Assembly: GCF_008274785.1 (NCBI RefSeq)
Contig: NZ_VTPU01000006.1
Location: forward strand, 1 to 64,000
Direction of reading: 5' to 3'
DNA from: Halomonas eurihalina
Lineage (GTDB): Bacteria; Pseudomonadota; Gammaproteobacteria; Pseudomonadales; Halomonadaceae
Length of the DNA: 64,000 nt
This document shows, piece by piece, positions 62,519 through 64,000 of this stretch. The position numbers and the translations under genes are program-made. The stretch's first letter is position 1. Each line of letters opens with the position of its first letter. The notes under the pieces were generated by a model, which did not search any database, had not been told where the DNA came from, and saw nothing but the letters and a program-made list of their open reading frames with translations.

Positions 62519-63832
62519 TCAATAAGAATAATCGCGACCGGCCGCCTTGGCACGTTCACGAGAGCTTGGGTTGACCGATTCGCGGAAGGGCATCTCGCAG
62601 ACTATCGCGGCTACCGGCTGCCCTGGAATGTCGAGGAACTCGTCGGGCAGCCAGGCCACCAGTTCGGTACCCAGTACCGCCGAAGAGACGGGAACATAGG
62701 CCATGGCGATGTTGGTACCGAGTTCCGGTGAATACCAGGGTGAGGTGATCCAGCCACTGGGCTCGCTGCCGGCATCCGGACCTACCAGCCAGAAGTCCGG
62801 TGCGTAGTCCTCGATGGGCTTGCCGCCGAGCTTCAAGCCTACCAGCTGATGGCTGAAGGGCGGCTTGCCTGCCTTGACGAGTTCCCGGGTGCGTTCCAGT
62901 GCCTCCTTGCCAATGTAATTCGCCTCCTTGGCCTTGGGCACCATATGACCGAGGTTGCATTGGAAGGGATTGGTCTCATGGTCGAGATCCTGCCCGTAGG
63001 AAAGGATGCCGGCGGCAATGCGACGGTGGTGGGCCGGAGCGACGACCATCAGGTTGTATTGTTCACCGACGGCGAGAATGGCGTTCCAGACGGTTTCGGC
63101 ATTCAGGGTCGAGTCATGGGCATAGACTTCGTAGCCCTTTTCGCCGGAGAAACCGGTCTGGGAGATGAAGACGTCAGCGCCCTCGATCTGAGCGGCCATC
63201 AGGCCGTAATAGGGCACTTCGCGTACCGCTTCACCGACCAGATCGGCCAGCAGGTCCTCGGATTTGGGGCCTTGAACCTGAAGCGGGCTGACGTCGATCT
63301 CGTCGATCTCGACGTCGAAACGCATGCCATGATTGACTCCGCGGAACCAGTAGGCCAGGTCCGAATCGCTAATAGTGAACCAGAACTCGTCCTCGGCGAC
63401 GCGCAGCATTACCGGGTCGTTGAGCACGCGACCGTGTTCGTCGCAGAGCACTACATAGCGTCCCATCATGGTCGGAACCCGGGTCACGTCACGAGTGCAG
63501 ACGTAGTTGCAGAAAGCCTCTGCCTCGGGGCCCTTGACGCGAATGGGCCGCTCGACGGCGACGTTCCACAGGGTCACGTCGTTGACCAGTGCGCGGTACT
63601 CCTCCATGGCACCGCCATCCTCGGGGCGCACATAGGCGCGGGGGTGATACATGCGATTGTAGACGGTAGCCTTCCAGCAGCCGGCCTCGACGGAGAGGTG
63701 CCAGTAGGGAGACTTGCGTACCCGGTTGGAGAGTAATAGCTGAATGCCTGGGTCGCCACTCTGACGGAGGTTGACCGGCACCAGGCGCTCGCTCTGGTCG
63801 ATGGACTGCTGGAAATTGACGTTATGTGTCAT
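62519..63832 (-). CDS. GcvT-like tetrahydrofolate-dependent methyltransferase (DmdA/LigM type)
   Basis: A 437-residue protein of the glycine-cleavage-T superfamily. The folate-binding and catalytic folds are visible: EYRALVNDVTLWNVAVERPI, RDVTRVPTMMGRYVVLCDEH, RVLNDPVMLRVAEDEFWFTI, DVSPLQVQGPKSEDLLADLV, QTGFSGEKGYEVY and the C-terminal barrel RIAAGILSYGQDLDHETNPF. This layout (NDV-x-W-x-VAVER, DVSPLQVQGPK) is that of DMSP demethylase DmdA and vanillate-type O-demethylases rather than the GcvT of the glycine cleavage complex. Substrate uncertain. CGAGGAGTG precedes ATG 63832. The frame stays open to the window edge. Confidence 0.85.
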   Translation of the reverse strand: MTHNVNFQQSIDQSERLVPVNLRQSGDPGIQLLLSNRVRKSPYWHLSVEAGCWKATVYNRMYHPRAYVRPEDGGAMEEYRALVNDVTLWNVAVERPIRVKGPEAEAFCNYVCTRDVTRVPTMMGRYVVLCDEHGRVLNDPVMLRVAEDEFWFTISDSDLAYWFRGVNHGMRFDVEIDEIDVSPLQVQGPKSEDLLADLVGEAVREVPYYGLMAAQIEGADVFISQTGFSGEKGYEVYAHDSTLNAETVWNAILAVGEQYNLMVVAPAHHRRIAAGILSYGQDLDHETNPFQCNLGHMVPKAKEANYIGKEALERTRELVKAGKPPFSHQLVGLKLGGKPIEDYAPDFWLVGPDAGSEPSGWITSPWYSPELGTNIAMAYVPVSSAVLGTELVAWLPDEFLDIPGQPVAAIVCEMPFRESVNPSSRERAKAAGRDYSY

Positions 63833-64000
63833 GGTGCGGCACTCCTCGTCCTTGGCTGATGGCCCGAGCAGGTGTCGAGGAGACGTGTGCCTTTCGCCGT
63901 CGTTCTCGTCCACTCGGACCTCGCTGTCGGAGGCCCAGGCGGGCATCCGCTCGACGGCGTCATCTGGGCCATGTCGGTCGTTGCGGATGCGGGCCGCCGA
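63833..64000 (-). other. Region upstream of the GcvT-like gene, to window edge
   Basis: On the minus strand two reading frames are open from the window edge; one runs in frame into the GcvT-like gene, the other ends at TGA overlapping its ATG. Neither gives a product I recognise in these 168 bp, so the end of an upstream gene or a leader is possible. Confidence 0.25.

Noticed and set aside
63833..63946. Upstream extension of the GcvT-like protein from 63946
   Set aside because: A good ribosome site precedes ATG 63832 and the extra 38 residues do not resemble the family N-terminus.

Overview
The window looks like a chromosomal segment of a moderately halophilic gammaproteobacterium, most likely Halomonas or a close relative. 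This is judged from the GC-rich coding style with strong G/C third positions and from the gene repertoire (tripartite carboxylate transporter, GcvA-type LysR, GlrK/QseG/GlrR, ArgP/ArgO, GlmY-like position upstream of glrK). The genus is an inference from protein similarity recalled from memory, not from a search. Most of the window is ordinary core chromosome; the most variable parts are about 28.2-34.0 kb and 51.7-59.2 kb.

Layout. 0-9 kb: end of a pyruvate kinase gene, a GntR/FCD regulator, divergent azoR and LysR genes, DUF192, pgpA, chrA, a secreted HAD acid phosphatase, a voltage-gated-type K+ channel, a CYTH triphosphatase. 8.3-10.4 kb: PhoU-like DUF47 protein plus Pit phosphate transporter. 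10.5-18.7 kb: argA, an 0.8 kb gap that may hold a small RNA, the glrK-qseG-glrR signalling operon, xseA, an AbrB-family membrane protein. 18.7-24.9 kb: tctA-tctB-tctC divergent from tctD-tctE and a third gene for a periplasmic binding protein. 25-28.2 kb: guaB-guaA.

28.2-34.0 kb is an eroded accessory region. It begins right after guaA with AT-rich DNA carrying an orphan GT51 peptidoglycan glycosyltransferase domain, a membrane-anchored unknown, a dead IS3-family element with intact ends and a 4-bp target duplication, and a HEPN-type protein with an R-x4-H motif. It ends in a fragment of an msrP-like gene, a small ORF, and a class A beta-lactamase pseudogene. An XRE regulator with two palindromic upstream boxes follows. 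34.7-51.7 kb returns to core genes: rlmA, a TerC/Alx gene preceded by a manganese (yybP-ykoY) riboswitch, a dicarboxylate symporter, yghU, a cold-shock gene, AraC, TauE/SafE, ldcA, argP/argO, DUF4399, an NlpE-META lipoprotein, yebC-like, an M24 creatinase-like protein, an ABC exporter, YrhK and a BamE-like lipoprotein.

51.7-59.2 kb is the most distinctive functional locus: a LysM-FecR periplasmic protein overlapping a CHASE2 histidine kinase, divergent from a trimeric autotransporter adhesin and an OmpR-family response regulator. I infer a cell-surface sensing system that controls an adhesin. The window closes with a Sel1-repeat/SH3 protein, a nitronate monooxygenase, a decayed ibpA small-heat-shock gene, tRNA-Thr(CGT), and a GcvT-like (DmdA-type) tetrahydrofolate methyltransferase. 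No CRISPR array, rRNA, phage structural genes or integrase gene were seen.
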